DNA of 40,623 bases from Arthrobacter sp. Leaf69 (GTDB taxonomy: Bacteria; Actinomycetota; Actinomycetes; Actinomycetales; Micrococcaceae), in the NCBI RefSeq assembly GCF_001422645.1, contig NZ_LMLR01000004.1:1-40623 (forward strand), read 5' to 3'. Of the stretch, positions 7,795 to 15,581 are shown in pieces (position 1 is the first letter of the stretch; every line of letters begins with the position of its first letter). The notes beneath the pieces are model-generated. The model was not told the origin of the DNA. It searched no databases and was given only the letters and a program-made list of their open reading frames with translations. The translations under genes and the position numbers were made by a program.

Positions 7795-7823
7795 CCGGCC
7801 GCCCGGTCACCCCGGGCGGCCGG
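7795..7823 (+). terminator. 12-bp GC hairpin between the DUF4397 and sortase genes
   Basis: CCGGCCGCCCGG (7795-7806) pairs perfectly with CCGGGCGGCCGG (7812-7823) around a 5-nt loop, starting 16 bp after the DUF4397 stop. There is no U-tract. It could end part of the DUF4397 transcript, or protect its 3' end, so that the surface protein is made in excess over the downstream sortase and sigma factor. Confidence 0.5.
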
Positions 7824-7858
7824 CCCCTGACATCCAATCCGACAAGGGGAGGCCCGAG

Positions 7859-8704
7859 ATGAACCGTACGACGGCGGCGGAGCCCACCGGGGTTCCCCCG
7901 GCTTCTGGCCGGCGGTCGACGGCGCGGCGGACGGCTGCGCGTTGCTCGGCCGCACGTTGGTCTGTCGGACAGAGATCGGCGGCGCGGATCGCGGCGGCTG
8001 TCGTCGTAACGGTTGCGCTGTCGATCGCCGGTTCCGCCGCGCCCCGCGGAACGGATGCTGAGCCCCCGGCCGCGGAGAGATCAGCAGCGGAGGGAACAGC
8101 CGCCCAGGCACCTGGCTCTGACGGGCCGCGATCCGGAGCCGAGCAGTCCCGGCCACCGGAGTCCCAAACTCCACAGTCCCAGCCGCGGGCTGCGGCTGCC
8201 CCGGTCCCGGGTGCAGCCATCCCGGTCCGTCCGGCAGCTCCAGCGGCCCGGGAGCCTAAGGACCCGGCCCCGCGCGCCCTCACCGTGGAGGGCACCACCA
8301 TCAACATGGCCGTCGTGGACGTGGGGGTCAGTCCCAACGGGGCCATGGAGATCCCCGAGCCGTTCAACGAGGCCGGCTGGTACCGTTTCGGCCCGGCCCC
8401 CGGAGCCGCAGCCGGAACCGCGGTGGTCGCGGCGCACGTCGACACGACCTCGGATTCGGCGCCCTTTTCCCAGCTCAAGTCGCTGGCGCCGGGAACGCTG
8501 GTGACCGTCCGGCGGGACGGGGCCCCGCCCGTGACGTTCCGGGTGACCGGCGTGGAGCTTATGGCCAAGGACGCGTTCGACGGAGCGTCCATTTTCCGCC
8601 GCGACGGCCCTCCCCGGCTGAAGCTGGTGACCTGCGGCGGCCGATGGCTGGACGAGAAACAGGACTACGGCGACAATGTGATTGTCACAGCGGTGCCGGC
8701 ATGA
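7859..8704 (+). CDS. Class F sortase
   Basis: A 281-residue protein. An N-terminal basic stretch is followed by one membrane helix (AARIAAAVVVTVALSIAGSAA) at about residues 40-60, then an Ala/Pro/Glu-rich disordered stalk to about 135 and a C-terminal sortase domain. The catalytic His lies in VVAAHVDT and the catalytic Cys in LKLVTCGGRW, followed by DYGDNVIV, the usual end of class F sortases. The enzyme joins surface proteins to the cell wall outside the membrane. The start at ATG 7859 has AAGGGGAGG upstream; an upstream ATG at 7790 lies inside a hairpin and is unlikely. Its TGA overlaps the sigma factor ATG (ATGA), so the two are coupled. The DUF4397 protein upstream is the obvious substrate candidate, although it lacks a canonical sorting motif. 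Confidence 0.87.
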   Translation: MNRTTAAEPTGVPPASGRRSTARRTAARCSAARWSVGQRSAARIAAAVVVTVALSIAGSAAPRGTDAEPPAAERSAAEGTAAQAPGSDGPRSGAEQSRPPESQTPQSQPRAAAAPVPGAAIPVRPAAPAAREPKDPAPRALTVEGTTINMAVVDVGVSPNGAMEIPEPFNEAGWYRFGPAPGAAAGTAVVAAHVDTTSDSAPFSQLKSLAPGTLVTVRRDGAPPVTFRVTGVELMAKDAFDGASIFRRDGPPRLKLVTCGGRWLDEKQDYGDNVIVTAVPA

Positions 8705-9330
8705 TCCAGGACACAGCGCTCATCAGCACCACCAGCAGCGGGAAGGAGCCTGGCTTGGCCCCCTTCGAGGCCCCTTCCGCCTGGGACGCCGGACTGAACG
8801 AGTCCTTCGCCGCCGGTGACGAAACCGCGCTGGCCGAGGCGTACCGGCAGTTCTCGCCGCTGGTCCACACGCTGGCGCTGCGCTCATTGCGCGACAGTTC
8901 CGCGGCCGACGACGTCACGCAGGAGGTGTTCATCCGGGTGTGGCGCTCGCGGTCGGCGTTCGATCCGGGGAAAGCGCGGCTGCCGGCGTGGATCGTGGGC
9001 ATCACCCGGAACGTGATCACGGACGCGCAGGCGGCCTCGGTGCGGGAAACCCGAAAGGTGCTGGCCGCCGTCGAGCGTTCCCCGGCCCCGGAAGATCCCG
9101 CCGGGCATGCGGCCGCGGAGGTGCTGGCCGACCGCCTGCTGCTGGACGGGGAGCTGGAAAGGCTGGGGGAGCCGCAGGGATCCATCCTCAAGCTGGCCTT
9201 CTACGATGACCTGACGCATTCGCAGATTTCACAGAAACTGGACCTGCCGCTTGGTACGGTCAAGAGCCACATCCGCCGCAGCCTGTCCCAGCTCAGAAGC
9301 CGATTGGAGGTAGACCGTGCAACATCTTGA
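8701..9330 (+). CDS. ECF RNA polymerase sigma factor (SigK-like group)
   Basis: A 209-residue sigma-70 family protein. Region 2 is seen at about residues 40-105 (YRQFSPLVHTLALRSL, DDVTQEVFIRVWRSR, LPAWIVGITRNVITD). Region 4 is seen at about 150-200 (QGSILKLAFYDDLTHSQISQ, then LGTVKSHIRRSLSQLRSRL, the DNA-contacting helix-turn-helix). It directs RNA polymerase to a limited regulon, probably including the surface protein genes at this locus. The start overlaps the sortase stop, and its end overlaps the GTG start of the anti-sigma gene by 14 bp, so activator and inhibitor are made in a fixed ratio. The pairing with an RskA-like protein places it in the SigK-type group; the symbol is not assigned because paralogues cannot be excluded. 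Confidence 0.92.
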   Translation: MIQDTALISTTSSGKEPGLAPFEAPSAWDAGLNESFAAGDETALAEAYRQFSPLVHTLALRSLRDSSAADDVTQEVFIRVWRSRSAFDPGKARLPAWIVGITRNVITDAQAASVRETRKVLAAVERSPAPEDPAGHAAAEVLADRLLLDGELERLGEPQGSILKLAFYDDLTHSQISQKLDLPLGTVKSHIRRSLSQLRSRLEVDRATS

Positions 9331-10123
9331 TCCGGAGTCCCTGAGCCTGCTGGCCCTCGGCGAAGAGCTCGGAAACGACGCCGCGGAACACCTCCGCTCC
9401 TGCGCCAGCTGCGCAGCGGAATACGCCAGCCTCCGCCGCGCCGTCGTGGCAGCAAAGCCCGGACCGGACGTCGCCGCACTGGAATCGCCCGGGCCGCAGG
9501 TATGGGCAGGAATTCACAGCGCGCTGGGGCTTTCCCCCGCCGTCGCCGCCGACCCGCTGGGATCCCCGACGGCGTCCGGCTCCCCGCCGCCGTTTGCGCC
9601 GTCACCGGAACAGCCGTCGTCCGGGTCCGTGACTCCGCTCCCGTCCCGGGAAGCCGGGGCCCGCGGGAAGCCTGACCGCAGCGGCGGTTCCGGCTGGCTC
9701 CGCCGTCCCGGGGTATGGCTGGCAGCCGCCGCGGCCACAGCGCTGCTGGCGGCGGGCGTCTTCTGGTCCGTTCAGCAGAACCAGCCGGTGGTCACGCCGC
9801 TGTCCCAGACCGAGCTCGCGCCGGTGGACCAGCATTCCGCCACCGGCTCGGCCCAGGTGGTCGAAGCCAAGGACGGACAGCGCACGCTGGAAGTGCGGGT
9901 AGACAAGAACGAGGCCCGCGGTTACCAGGAGGTCTGGCTGATCGCGCCCGATCTGACACGGCTGGTGAGCCTGGGCGTGATGACGTCCGAGTCCGGCTCG
10001 TTCCCGGTTCCCGCCGGGCTGGACCTGGCCGAATATCCGATCGTGGACGTCTCCGACGAGCCGGTGGACGGCAACCCCGCGCACTCCAGCGTGAGCATTG
10101 TCCGCGGAACCCTCGCCTCCTGA
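9317..10123 (+). CDS. Anti-sigma factor, RskA-like
   Basis: A 268-residue membrane protein from GTG 9317, with the sequence GGAGGT just upstream inside the sigma gene. The cytoplasmic N-terminus has a zinc-associated anti-sigma motif (HLRSCASCAAEY, H-x3-C-x2-C). A Pro/Ser-rich linker follows, then one membrane helix at about residues 133-155 (VWLAAAAATALLAAGVFW). The outer domain from about 160 to the end has the anti-sigma-K (RskA) signature: AQVVEAKDGQRTLEV, YQEVWLIAPDLTRLVSLGVM and PIVDVSDEPVDGNPAHS. It would hold the upstream sigma factor inactive at the membrane until released by regulated proteolysis. It ends the surface module; 83 bp separate it from the next gene. Confidence 0.9.
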   Translation: MQHLDPESLSLLALGEELGNDAAEHLRSCASCAAEYASLRRAVVAAKPGPDVAALESPGPQVWAGIHSALGLSPAVAADPLGSPTASGSPPPFAPSPEQPSSGSVTPLPSREAGARGKPDRSGGSGWLRRPGVWLAAAAATALLAAGVFWSVQQNQPVVTPLSQTELAPVDQHSATGSAQVVEAKDGQRTLEVRVDKNEARGYQEVWLIAPDLTRLVSLGVMTSESGSFPVPAGLDLAEYPIVDVSDEPVDGNPAHSSVSIVRGTLAS

Positions 10124-10206
10124 ACAGACCGGCCCCTCTTGCCAGCAACCCCCGGCGAGAACATAGTTGAGGGAATTTACCACTCCACCGCGGGAGGCAG
10201 GCGGCC

Positions 10207-10986
10207 ATGTTGAACAATGAGGTCCCCGGCAACGGACTGCTGCAGGGCAAAACGGCGCTGATCTACGGTGCGGGCGGTTCCATCGGCGGCGCCGTGGCCC
10301 GGGCTTTCGCTGCGGAGGGCGCCTTCGTCCACCTTGCCGGGCGCACCGAGTCGCGGCTTGAAAAGGTGGCCCGGGACATCCTGGAGGACGGCGGCAGGGC
10401 GGAAACCGCCGTCGTCGACGCCCTGGACGAGGAACAGGTCGACGCATTCGTGGACCGCGTGGCGAAGAAGCACAGACGGATCGACATCTCCTTCAACCTC
10501 ATCTCCTTTGGCGACATCCAGCAACCGCTGATGGAGATCGACGTCAACGACTTCACCCAGCCCATCACCTTGGCCACGCGCACCCACTTCATCACCACCC
10601 GGGCCGCGGCGACGCGCATGATCAAACAACGCTCCGGCGTGGTGCTGATGTTCGGCGGCTCGGGACCCCAGACCATTCCCGGGCTTGGTGGCTTCAAGGT
10701 GGCCCTGGACGCGATGGAGGGGCTGCGCCGCCAATGGGCCCTGGAACTGGGAAAACACGGCATCCGAGTGGTCACTATGGTGTCCGGCGGCATCATCGAG
10801 ACGATCCCGTGGCAGGCGGAGGGACGCGAGGAGATCATCGTGGAGATTGCCAAGGCCGCCCACCTGAACCGCACCGCCACTCTGGCCGACGTCGGAAACG
10901 TCGCCTGCTTCGTGGCCTCGGACAAGGCCGGGGCCATCACAGACGCCACGGTCAACATCTCCGCCGGCGCGATCGTGGACTACTAG
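10207..10986 (+). CDS. Short-chain dehydrogenase/reductase family protein with altered active site
   Basis: A 259-residue protein of classical SDR length from ATG 10207 with GGGAGG upstream. The cofactor loop is present at about residues 21-28 (GAGGSIGG), and the acceptor for the cofactor ribose/phosphate region reads LAGRTESRL, which suggests NADP. The family YxxxK motif is not intact: the Lys is at about residue 164 (GGFKVALDAM), but the position four residues before it is Leu (L160) instead of Tyr. The upstream Ser position reads MFGGSGPQ. The C-terminus (ISAGAIVDY) resembles enoyl-reductase-like SDRs. It may use another proton donor or be a non-catalytic member. The gene ends tail to tail with the molybdoenzyme gene; their stop codons overlap in CTAG. 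Confidence 0.85.
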   Translation: MLNNEVPGNGLLQGKTALIYGAGGSIGGAVARAFAAEGAFVHLAGRTESRLEKVARDILEDGGRAETAVVDALDEEQVDAFVDRVAKKHRRIDISFNLISFGDIQQPLMEIDVNDFTQPITLATRTHFITTRAAATRMIKQRSGVVLMFGGSGPQTIPGLGGFKVALDAMEGLRRQWALELGKHGIRVVTMVSGGIIETIPWQAEGREEIIVEIAKAAHLNRTATLADVGNVACFVASDKAGAITDATVNISAGAIVDY

Positions 10987-12134
10987 GTCCGGGGCGCCTC
11001 CGGCTGCCCGACCGTCACCTTGATCCGCTGCACCACGTTGTTGCCCATGCCCTGGTAGTTCCAGGCCTGCTCCAGCGGCTGCGCCGCACCGGTGGCGTCC
11101 GTGGCGCGGCAGGCAAGCTCGTGTTCGCCGGGGTCAGCAACCCACGGCATGGACCAGGCGCACCAAGCGAAGGGCGCGGCAGGATGCTGCAGCTGCGCCG
11201 GCGCCCACTTGCCGTCGATCCCGACCTCGACGCGCTGCACCGCGCCCTCCCCGGACCACGCCCGGCCGGTCAGCATCACCGGGCCGGGCGGCACGATCCT
11301 GCTCCTGGTGAAAAAGTCCGGCACACCCGGCGGAACCATCAGCGAACGGACTTTGATCCAGGAGACGGGACTGCCGGCGTCGTCCGCGTCCTGCTGATAG
11401 CGGTACGCGACCGTCTGCTGGAAACCCTCGAACGGTTTGGTCAGCACCTGGATCGAGGAGAGCCATTTCACGCTCGCCATGCCGTACCAGCCGGGGACCA
11501 CCAGCCGCAGGGGATAACCGTGCTGCGGGGGCAGGTCGCTGCCGTTCATCTGGTACGCCAGCACGATGTCGGGCCGCAGGGCTTCCGCTATCGGAAGGCT
11601 CCGGGCGAACTGATGCCGGACCCCGCCCTGGAATCCGCTGTCGGCGCCGGTGAACGCCACCTCCACGGCGTCGTCCTCCACTCCGGCCTGGGTCAGCAGG
11701 TAGGCGAGCGGGACGCCGGTCCAGACGGCGGTGCCCACGGCCTCGAGCTGCCACGGCTGGCTCAGCGGACGGGGCCGCAGCAGGGAGCGGCCGTTGCCGG
11801 CGCACTCCAAGGTCACGGGGATGCTGATCGTCGGCGCCCGGCGAATCGCCTTGAGGTTCAGCTCCAGGGACCGCTGCACAGCGCCGCCGATCCGCAGGTG
11901 CCACTGCTCGGCATCGACGAACGGGATGTCGAAGTGGTTCAGCAGATAATGCAGCCCGGGCGGGGTGATGTCGTTCCGCAGGGCCTCCAGCGGCATGGAG
12001 TGGTTCCGCACCGCGAGCTGGAGTTCCTCCGCGGTCAGCGGGCCGTGGCTCGGTTCGCCGGGGTGCGGCGTGAGCTTCCGTCCGTGGCGCGGTGTCTTCA
12101 GGATGGATGAGTGTCGGGACATCTGTTTTGGCAT
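10983..12134 (-). CDS. Sulfite oxidase-like molybdopterin-dependent oxidoreductase
   Basis: A 383-residue enzyme with the sulfite oxidase fold. The molybdenum-coordinating Cys lies at about residue 111 in TLECAGNGR, with pterin-contacting stretches HGYPLRLVVPGWYGM and SVKWLSSIQV downstream. The C-terminal 120 residues form the Mo-co dimerisation domain (GRAWSGEGAVQRVEVGIDG, ending NNVVQRIKVTV). There is no heme domain and no Tat signal, so it is probably cytosolic and uses a separate electron acceptor. Substrates in this group include sulfite and sulfoxides, but the true one is unknown. The start is uncertain: ATG 12134 (chosen), ATG 12122 and GTG 12182 are all possible and none has a good ribosome-binding site. 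An 8-bp tandem repeat lies about 95 bp upstream of the chosen start. Confidence 0.87.
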   Translation of the reverse strand: MPKQMSRHSSILKTPRHGRKLTPHPGEPSHGPLTAEELQLAVRNHSMPLEALRNDITPPGLHYLLNHFDIPFVDAEQWHLRIGGAVQRSLELNLKAIRRAPTISIPVTLECAGNGRSLLRPRPLSQPWQLEAVGTAVWTGVPLAYLLTQAGVEDDAVEVAFTGADSGFQGGVRHQFARSLPIAEALRPDIVLAYQMNGSDLPPQHGYPLRLVVPGWYGMASVKWLSSIQVLTKPFEGFQQTVAYRYQQDADDAGSPVSWIKVRSLMVPPGVPDFFTRSRIVPPGPVMLTGRAWSGEGAVQRVEVGIDGKWAPAQLQHPAAPFAWCAWSMPWVADPGEHELACRATDATGAAQPLEQAWNYQGMGNNVVQRIKVTVGQPEAPRT

Positions 12135-12228
12135 GGCACTGCGATTCTGCTCCGGACCAGCCCGGTTTTGGACCGGTGTCACCTGTAGTCAGGTCTACGC
12201 CTGGGCCCGGAAGCCGTCAATACTGGGC

Positions 12229-12284
12229 CAGCCCGGCAGCCCGGCAGCCCGGCAGCCCGGCAGCCCGGCAGCCCGGCAGCCCGG
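12229..12284. repeat. Perfect 8-bp tandem repeat, 7 copies
   Basis: The octamer CAGCCCGG is repeated seven times without interruption from 12229 to 12284. It lies between the end of the NmrA-like gene and the start of the molybdoenzyme gene, so it is probably transcribed as the 5' region or read-through of the latter. Each unit contains CCGG and the array can form slipped hairpins. The length is not a multiple of three, so copy-number change would alter spacing freely. Confidence 0.9.
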
Positions 12285-12298
12285 GACGGGACGCGGGA

Positions 12299-13153
12299 CT
12301 AAATCGTGTGCGACTCGGCCAGGAACTGCGCCAGGCCCAGCGGTTCGCGGCCGGTGAGTTCGTGCACGGCCGACGTCGGGCCGGCCAGTTCGCCCGCGGC
12401 GATGGCAGTGTAGGTGCTCACCCAGGCATCTACCTGCCACGGCGGGGCGCCATAGGGAGCCCGCGAGGCGTAGGCCTCCTCGAGGGTCTCGTGGTGGAAC
12501 GTGATGCGCCGGCCGGTCCCGGCGGTGAGGAGGTCCGCTGCCGCCGAGAGGGAAATGTCCTCGGGTCCGGTGAGATCGTAGGTTCTGCCGACGTGCAGGG
12601 CAGGGTCGCGGAGCACGGTCACGGCGGCGCGGGCGACATCGGCGCGGGCAACAGCCGCCATGACGCCGTTCCCGGCGGGTCCACGGATCACCCCGTCCTC
12701 GCCTGCCAGCAGTGGCAGGAAGTCCAGGTAGAAGTTGTCCCGCAGGAAGGTGTAGTCCATCCCCGACGCTTTGATCCGTTCCTCGGTGGCGAAGTGGTCC
12801 CGGCCCAGGGTGAACGTGGAATCGGCTGCCGCGCCGAAGAATGAGGTGTACACGATGTGCCGCACGCCGGCCGCGGCCGCCGCGTCCACGAAAGTGCAGT
12901 GCTGCTGCAGCCGGTCCTCGGTTTCTGCGGCGGAAACCATCAAGAGTGTCTCCACTCCGTCGAGGGCGGCTTTCGCGAGCACCGGATCGGCATAGGCCAC
13001 CGTCACGGGGACGGCGTCCGCCAGTTCCGGCGCCCGGCCGATATCGCGGACCAGCAGACGCTGCGGGCTGCCGGCGCCGGCCAGTTGCCGCGCGACCAGC
13101 CCTCCCAGGTGCCCGGTGGAACCGGTGACGGCGAGCGTCGGCGCGGTTGCCAC
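12299..13153 (-). CDS. NmrA/QorB-like NAD(P)-binding protein (atypical SDR)
   Basis: A 284-residue protein from GTG 13153 with GGGAG upstream. The N-terminal nucleotide-binding loop is TGSTGHLGG (about residues 10-18), typical of atypical SDRs of the NmrA group (TGATGxxG). The central part contains MDYTFLRDNFYLDFL, matching the 'yTilRpgff.en' segment of this family, and later DVARAAVTVLRDP and YDLTGPEDISL. Members act as quinone or NADPH oxidoreductases or redox sensors; the reaction here is not known. The gene follows the aldo/keto reductase by 4 bp, so the two form an operon. Confidence 0.85.
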   Translation of the reverse strand: MATAPTLAVTGSTGHLGGLVARQLAGAGSPQRLLVRDIGRAPELADAVPVTVAYADPVLAKAALDGVETLLMVSAAETEDRLQQHCTFVDAAAAAGVRHIVYTSFFGAAADSTFTLGRDHFATEERIKASGMDYTFLRDNFYLDFLPLLAGEDGVIRGPAGNGVMAAVARADVARAAVTVLRDPALHVGRTYDLTGPEDISLSAAADLLTAGTGRRITFHHETLEEAYASRAPYGAPPWQVDAWVSTYTAIAAGELAGPTSAVHELTGREPLGLAQFLAESHTI

Positions 13154-13157
13154 GGGC

Positions 13158-14162
13158 CTACCGCTCCCGCGAGGCGGGCGACTTGGTTTGCGCCGGGTCG
13201 CGCTCGGCGAGGGAGCCGATCGCGGCGTCGATCTTTTCCATGATTCCGGCGTCCAGCTTCACGCCCGCGGCCGCCACGTTCTTCTCGATCTGTTCCGGCC
13301 GGGATGCGCCCATGATGGCGGAGGCCACGTTCGGGTTCTGCAGCACCCAGGCGATACTCAGCTGGGCCATGGTCAGCCCGGCTTCCTCCGCGATCGGTTT
13401 GAGCTGCTGGACACCGGTGAGGACCTCATTGGACATCCAGCGCTCGATCATTTTCGAGCCGCCCTTGGAATCCGTGGCGCGGCTGCCCTCAGGGGCCGGC
13501 TTGCCTGGGTGGTACTTGCCGCTGAGCACACCCTGGGCAATCGGTGACCAGACAATCTGGGAGAGGCCCAGCTCTTCGGACGTCGGAATCACCTCGGCCT
13601 CGATGACCCGCCACAGCATTGAGTACTGCGGCTGGTTGGAGATCAGCTGGAAGCCGAGATCCTTGGCGAGGGCGTGGCCGTCGCGGATCTGGCCGGCTGT
13701 CCATTCGCTGACCCCGATGTAGAGGGCCTTGCCCTGCCGCACGATGTCCGCGAAGGCCTGCATCGTCTCTTCGAGCGGGGTCTCGTAGTCGTAGCGGTGG
13801 GCCTGGTAGAGGTCCACATAGTCCGTCTGCAGACGGGTCAGTGAGCCGTTGATGGCCTCCATAATGTGCTTGCGGGAGAGGCCAAGATCGTTATGGCCCT
13901 TGGGACCGGTGGGGCCGAAGACCTTGGTGAAGATTTCCAGCGACTCCCGCCGCTCGTCCCGGAGCGCCTTGCCGAGCACGGTCTCCGCGGCCGTGTTGGC
14001 GTAGACGTCCGCGGTGTCGAAGGTGCTGATGCCGGCGTCGAGCGCTGCCCGGACGCACTGGGTGGCGACCTCGTTCTCCACCTGCGAGCCGTGCGTGAGC
14101 CAGTTGCCGAACGTGATTTCCGAGATCTTGAAGCCGCTGTTCCCGAGGTATCTGAATTCCAT
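13158..14162 (-). CDS. Aldo/keto reductase (Kv-beta/YghZ-like)
   Basis: A 334-residue NADPH-dependent reductase starting at ATG 14162. The catalytic tetrad fits D49 (STFDTADVY), Y54, K80 (EIFTKVFG) and H122 (LYQAHRYD). The C-terminal NADP-binding region contains SIAWVLQNPNVASAIMGASRPEQIEKNV. The sequence is closest in style to potassium-channel-beta-like AKRs, which reduce small aldehydes and ketones in the cytoplasm. I chose this start because a TACGGT -10 element lies exactly 7 nt upstream and the conserved MEFRYLGNSG start begins here; the upstream open frame belongs to another gene's shadow. It is transcribed with the NmrA-like gene, separated by 4 bp. Confidence 0.92.
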   Translation of the reverse strand: MEFRYLGNSGFKISEITFGNWLTHGSQVENEVATQCVRAALDAGISTFDTADVYANTAAETVLGKALRDERRESLEIFTKVFGPTGPKGHNDLGLSRKHIMEAINGSLTRLQTDYVDLYQAHRYDYETPLEETMQAFADIVRQGKALYIGVSEWTAGQIRDGHALAKDLGFQLISNQPQYSMLWRVIEAEVIPTSEELGLSQIVWSPIAQGVLSGKYHPGKPAPEGSRATDSKGGSKMIERWMSNEVLTGVQQLKPIAEEAGLTMAQLSIAWVLQNPNVASAIMGASRPEQIEKNVAAAGVKLDAGIMEKIDAAIGSLAERDPAQTKSPASRER

Positions 14163-14175
14163 GGGTTTCACCGTA
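14163..14175 (-). promoter_or_regulatory. -10 element of a likely leaderless aldo/keto reductase promoter
   Basis: TACGGT (14170-14175, minus strand) is followed by 7 nt and the ATG at 14162. No Shine-Dalgarno sequence is present. Confidence 0.45.
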
Positions 14176-14202
14176 GCCGAGTTGCCTGCCGGGGGTAAGG
14201 CC

Positions 14203-14898
14203 TCAGCCGGCTTTGCGCTCCTGAGCCTGCGGCGTGTTGCGCGGATGGTTCTGGGGCTGGCCCTGGGGCTTTCGGGGCAGCGGCAAGCGGCCGGGATGGG
14301 AGACCAACGAGCCCGTGTCCAGCAGGGATTTCGCGGCGGGCATCGGGGCTTTCTTGAAGGCCGGCGGGACATTGCCGAGCTGGCCGTTCCTGTCAGTGGC
14401 CGACTCGACGAGGGGCGCCACGGCCTCCACGTCCCGTGCCGGGGCCGTGGGGCTGGGCAGTTCGCGGACCGAGACCTTGACCGCCGGGGCCGCCTCCGCC
14501 TTGGCACGTGCGGCGGCGCGGGCATCGGCCTGCGCGACGGCGGCCACCCAGTCCGGCGACAGTGCGGGTTCCTTCTTCGCAGGCTTGGCGGGCTTAACGG
14601 GCTTGGCCGTCTTCGCGGCTTTCGCCGGTTTCGCGGCCGCTGGCGGCCGGCCCTGCTGGGTGCTTCCGGTGGCCCTGACCGCGCCGGCCTGGACGGTCCC
14701 GGAGGGCCGGGCTGTTCCGCCGGCGACCTTCAGCACGCCGCGTCCCACGGCCATGATGGTCACGGCAACCAGCCGGCCGAGGCCGGCAATCACCAGCGTG
14801 GCTACCAGGGCGAGGAACAAGCCGAAGAACATGACCAGCGCCACTGCCAGCGTCCCGAGGAAGGTCAGGTTGAGGGCGATGGTTGTCGGATCTTCCAT
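14203..14898 (-). CDS. Membrane protein with Lys/Ala/Pro-rich tail, function unknown
   Basis: A 231-residue protein from ATG 14898, preceded by a strong AGGAGAGGTGAC ribosome-binding site. The first 65 residues hold one or two membrane helices (NLTFLGTLAVALVMFFGLFL, VATLVIAGLGRLVAVTIM). A Lys/Ala/Pro-rich low-complexity stretch follows (about residues 88-110, repeats of AKPAK/TAKPVKPAK), then a charged helical and disordered tail. No domain is recognised. The membrane part resembles the small protein at 18766-19101, including the (A/V)LV..GIGRL/GLGRLV core. The cationic tail could contact cell-wall polymers or nucleic acid depending on topology; this is a guess. Confidence 0.75.
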   Translation of the reverse strand: MEDPTTIALNLTFLGTLAVALVMFFGLFLALVATLVIAGLGRLVAVTIMAVGRGVLKVAGGTARPSGTVQAGAVRATGSTQQGRPPAAAKPAKAAKTAKPVKPAKPAKKEPALSPDWVAAVAQADARAAARAKAEAAPAVKVSVRELPSPTAPARDVEAVAPLVESATDRNGQLGNVPPAFKKAPMPAAKSLLDTGSLVSHPGRLPLPRKPQGQPQNHPRNTPQAQERKAG

Positions 14899-15069
14899 GT
14901 CACCTCTCCTAGCTGGCCTTGCCGCGGCGTGTCCCGCCAAGAGCGGCGGGTAACAGCACCCCTTAACCATACGGACTTTTTCCGTGGACGCGCAGGCATC
15001 CGGCCTCTTCGCAGGGCCGTGTCCGAGCTGGTACGGGTTCCGTTGCCGGGCGCTGCCGGGCCGTGCGTC

Positions 15070-15098
15070 TATAGTCTGAAGGAGCCACGCCGGCGTGG
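15070..15098 (+). promoter_or_regulatory. -10 element and palindrome in the leader of the YchJ-like gene
   Basis: TATAGT (15070-15075) is a good -10 hexamer 45 nt before the start. A perfect 14-bp palindrome CCACGCCGGCGTGG (15085-15098) lies in the predicted leader and could be an operator or a small hairpin. Confidence 0.4.
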
Positions 15099-15119
15099 TC
15101 CGGCCCCGAAAGGACAATT

Positions 15120-15545
15120 GTGACGCCCCCAGCCGCCGCCAGTACCGGGGCCCATGACCAGCCCGAGCGGTCCCGCTTCCGGGGAAACTGCCCGTGCTTG
15201 TCCGGGGAGCAGTACGGGGACTGTTGCGGCCGCTTCCACTCGGGCGAAGCGGAGGCTTCGACGGCAGAGCAGCTGATGCGCTCGCGGTACAGCGCCTTCG
15301 TGATGCTGGACGCCGAATACCTCCTGCGCACCTGGCACCCTGAGACCCGGCCGGTTGCCCTGGATCTGGATCCAGACATGCAGTGGCGTCGGCTGGACAT
15401 CATTGCCACGACGCGCGGCGGTCCGCTGGACACCGAAGGGACCGTGGAGTTCAAGGCCCATTTCCGGCACGACGGCGAACGCGGAGTCCACCACGAAACG
15501 AGCCGCTTCCTGCGGGTCGACCGCCGCTGGTATTACTTGGCTTGA
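15120..15545 (+). CDS. YchJ-family protein with SEC-C zinc motif
   Basis: A 141-residue protein from GTG 15120, with GAAAGGA 6 nt upstream. A SEC-C-type zinc motif sits near the N-terminus (NCPCLSGEQYGDCCGRFHSG, CxC...CC). It is followed by the YchJ-like M region EQLMRSRYSAFVMLDAEYL and a NTF2-like beta segment ending FLRVDRRWYYLA. This matches the UPF0225/YchJ family from start to end. The molecular role is not known; SEC-C motifs bind zinc and often nucleic acid or ribosome-associated partners. It is divergent from the membrane-protein gene at 14203-14898 and convergent with the broken gene that follows. Confidence 0.9.
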   Translation: MTPPAAASTGAHDQPERSRFRGNCPCLSGEQYGDCCGRFHSGEAEASTAEQLMRSRYSAFVMLDAEYLLRTWHPETRPVALDLDPDMQWRRLDIIATTRGGPLDTEGTVEFKAHFRHDGERGVHHETSRFLRVDRRWYYLA

Positions 15546-15581
15546 GGCGGAGGCCGCCGCCGGGTTCGGCTGAACAAGGGC

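Noticed and set aside
12229..12284. The octamer array as a CRISPR
   Set aside because: Units are 8 bp with no spacers and no cas genes are nearby; it is a simple tandem repeat.
12290..12310. GGGACTAAA as a third DosR-like box
   Set aside because: Only the left half matches, and it lies at the end of the NmrA-like coding region rather than in a promoter.
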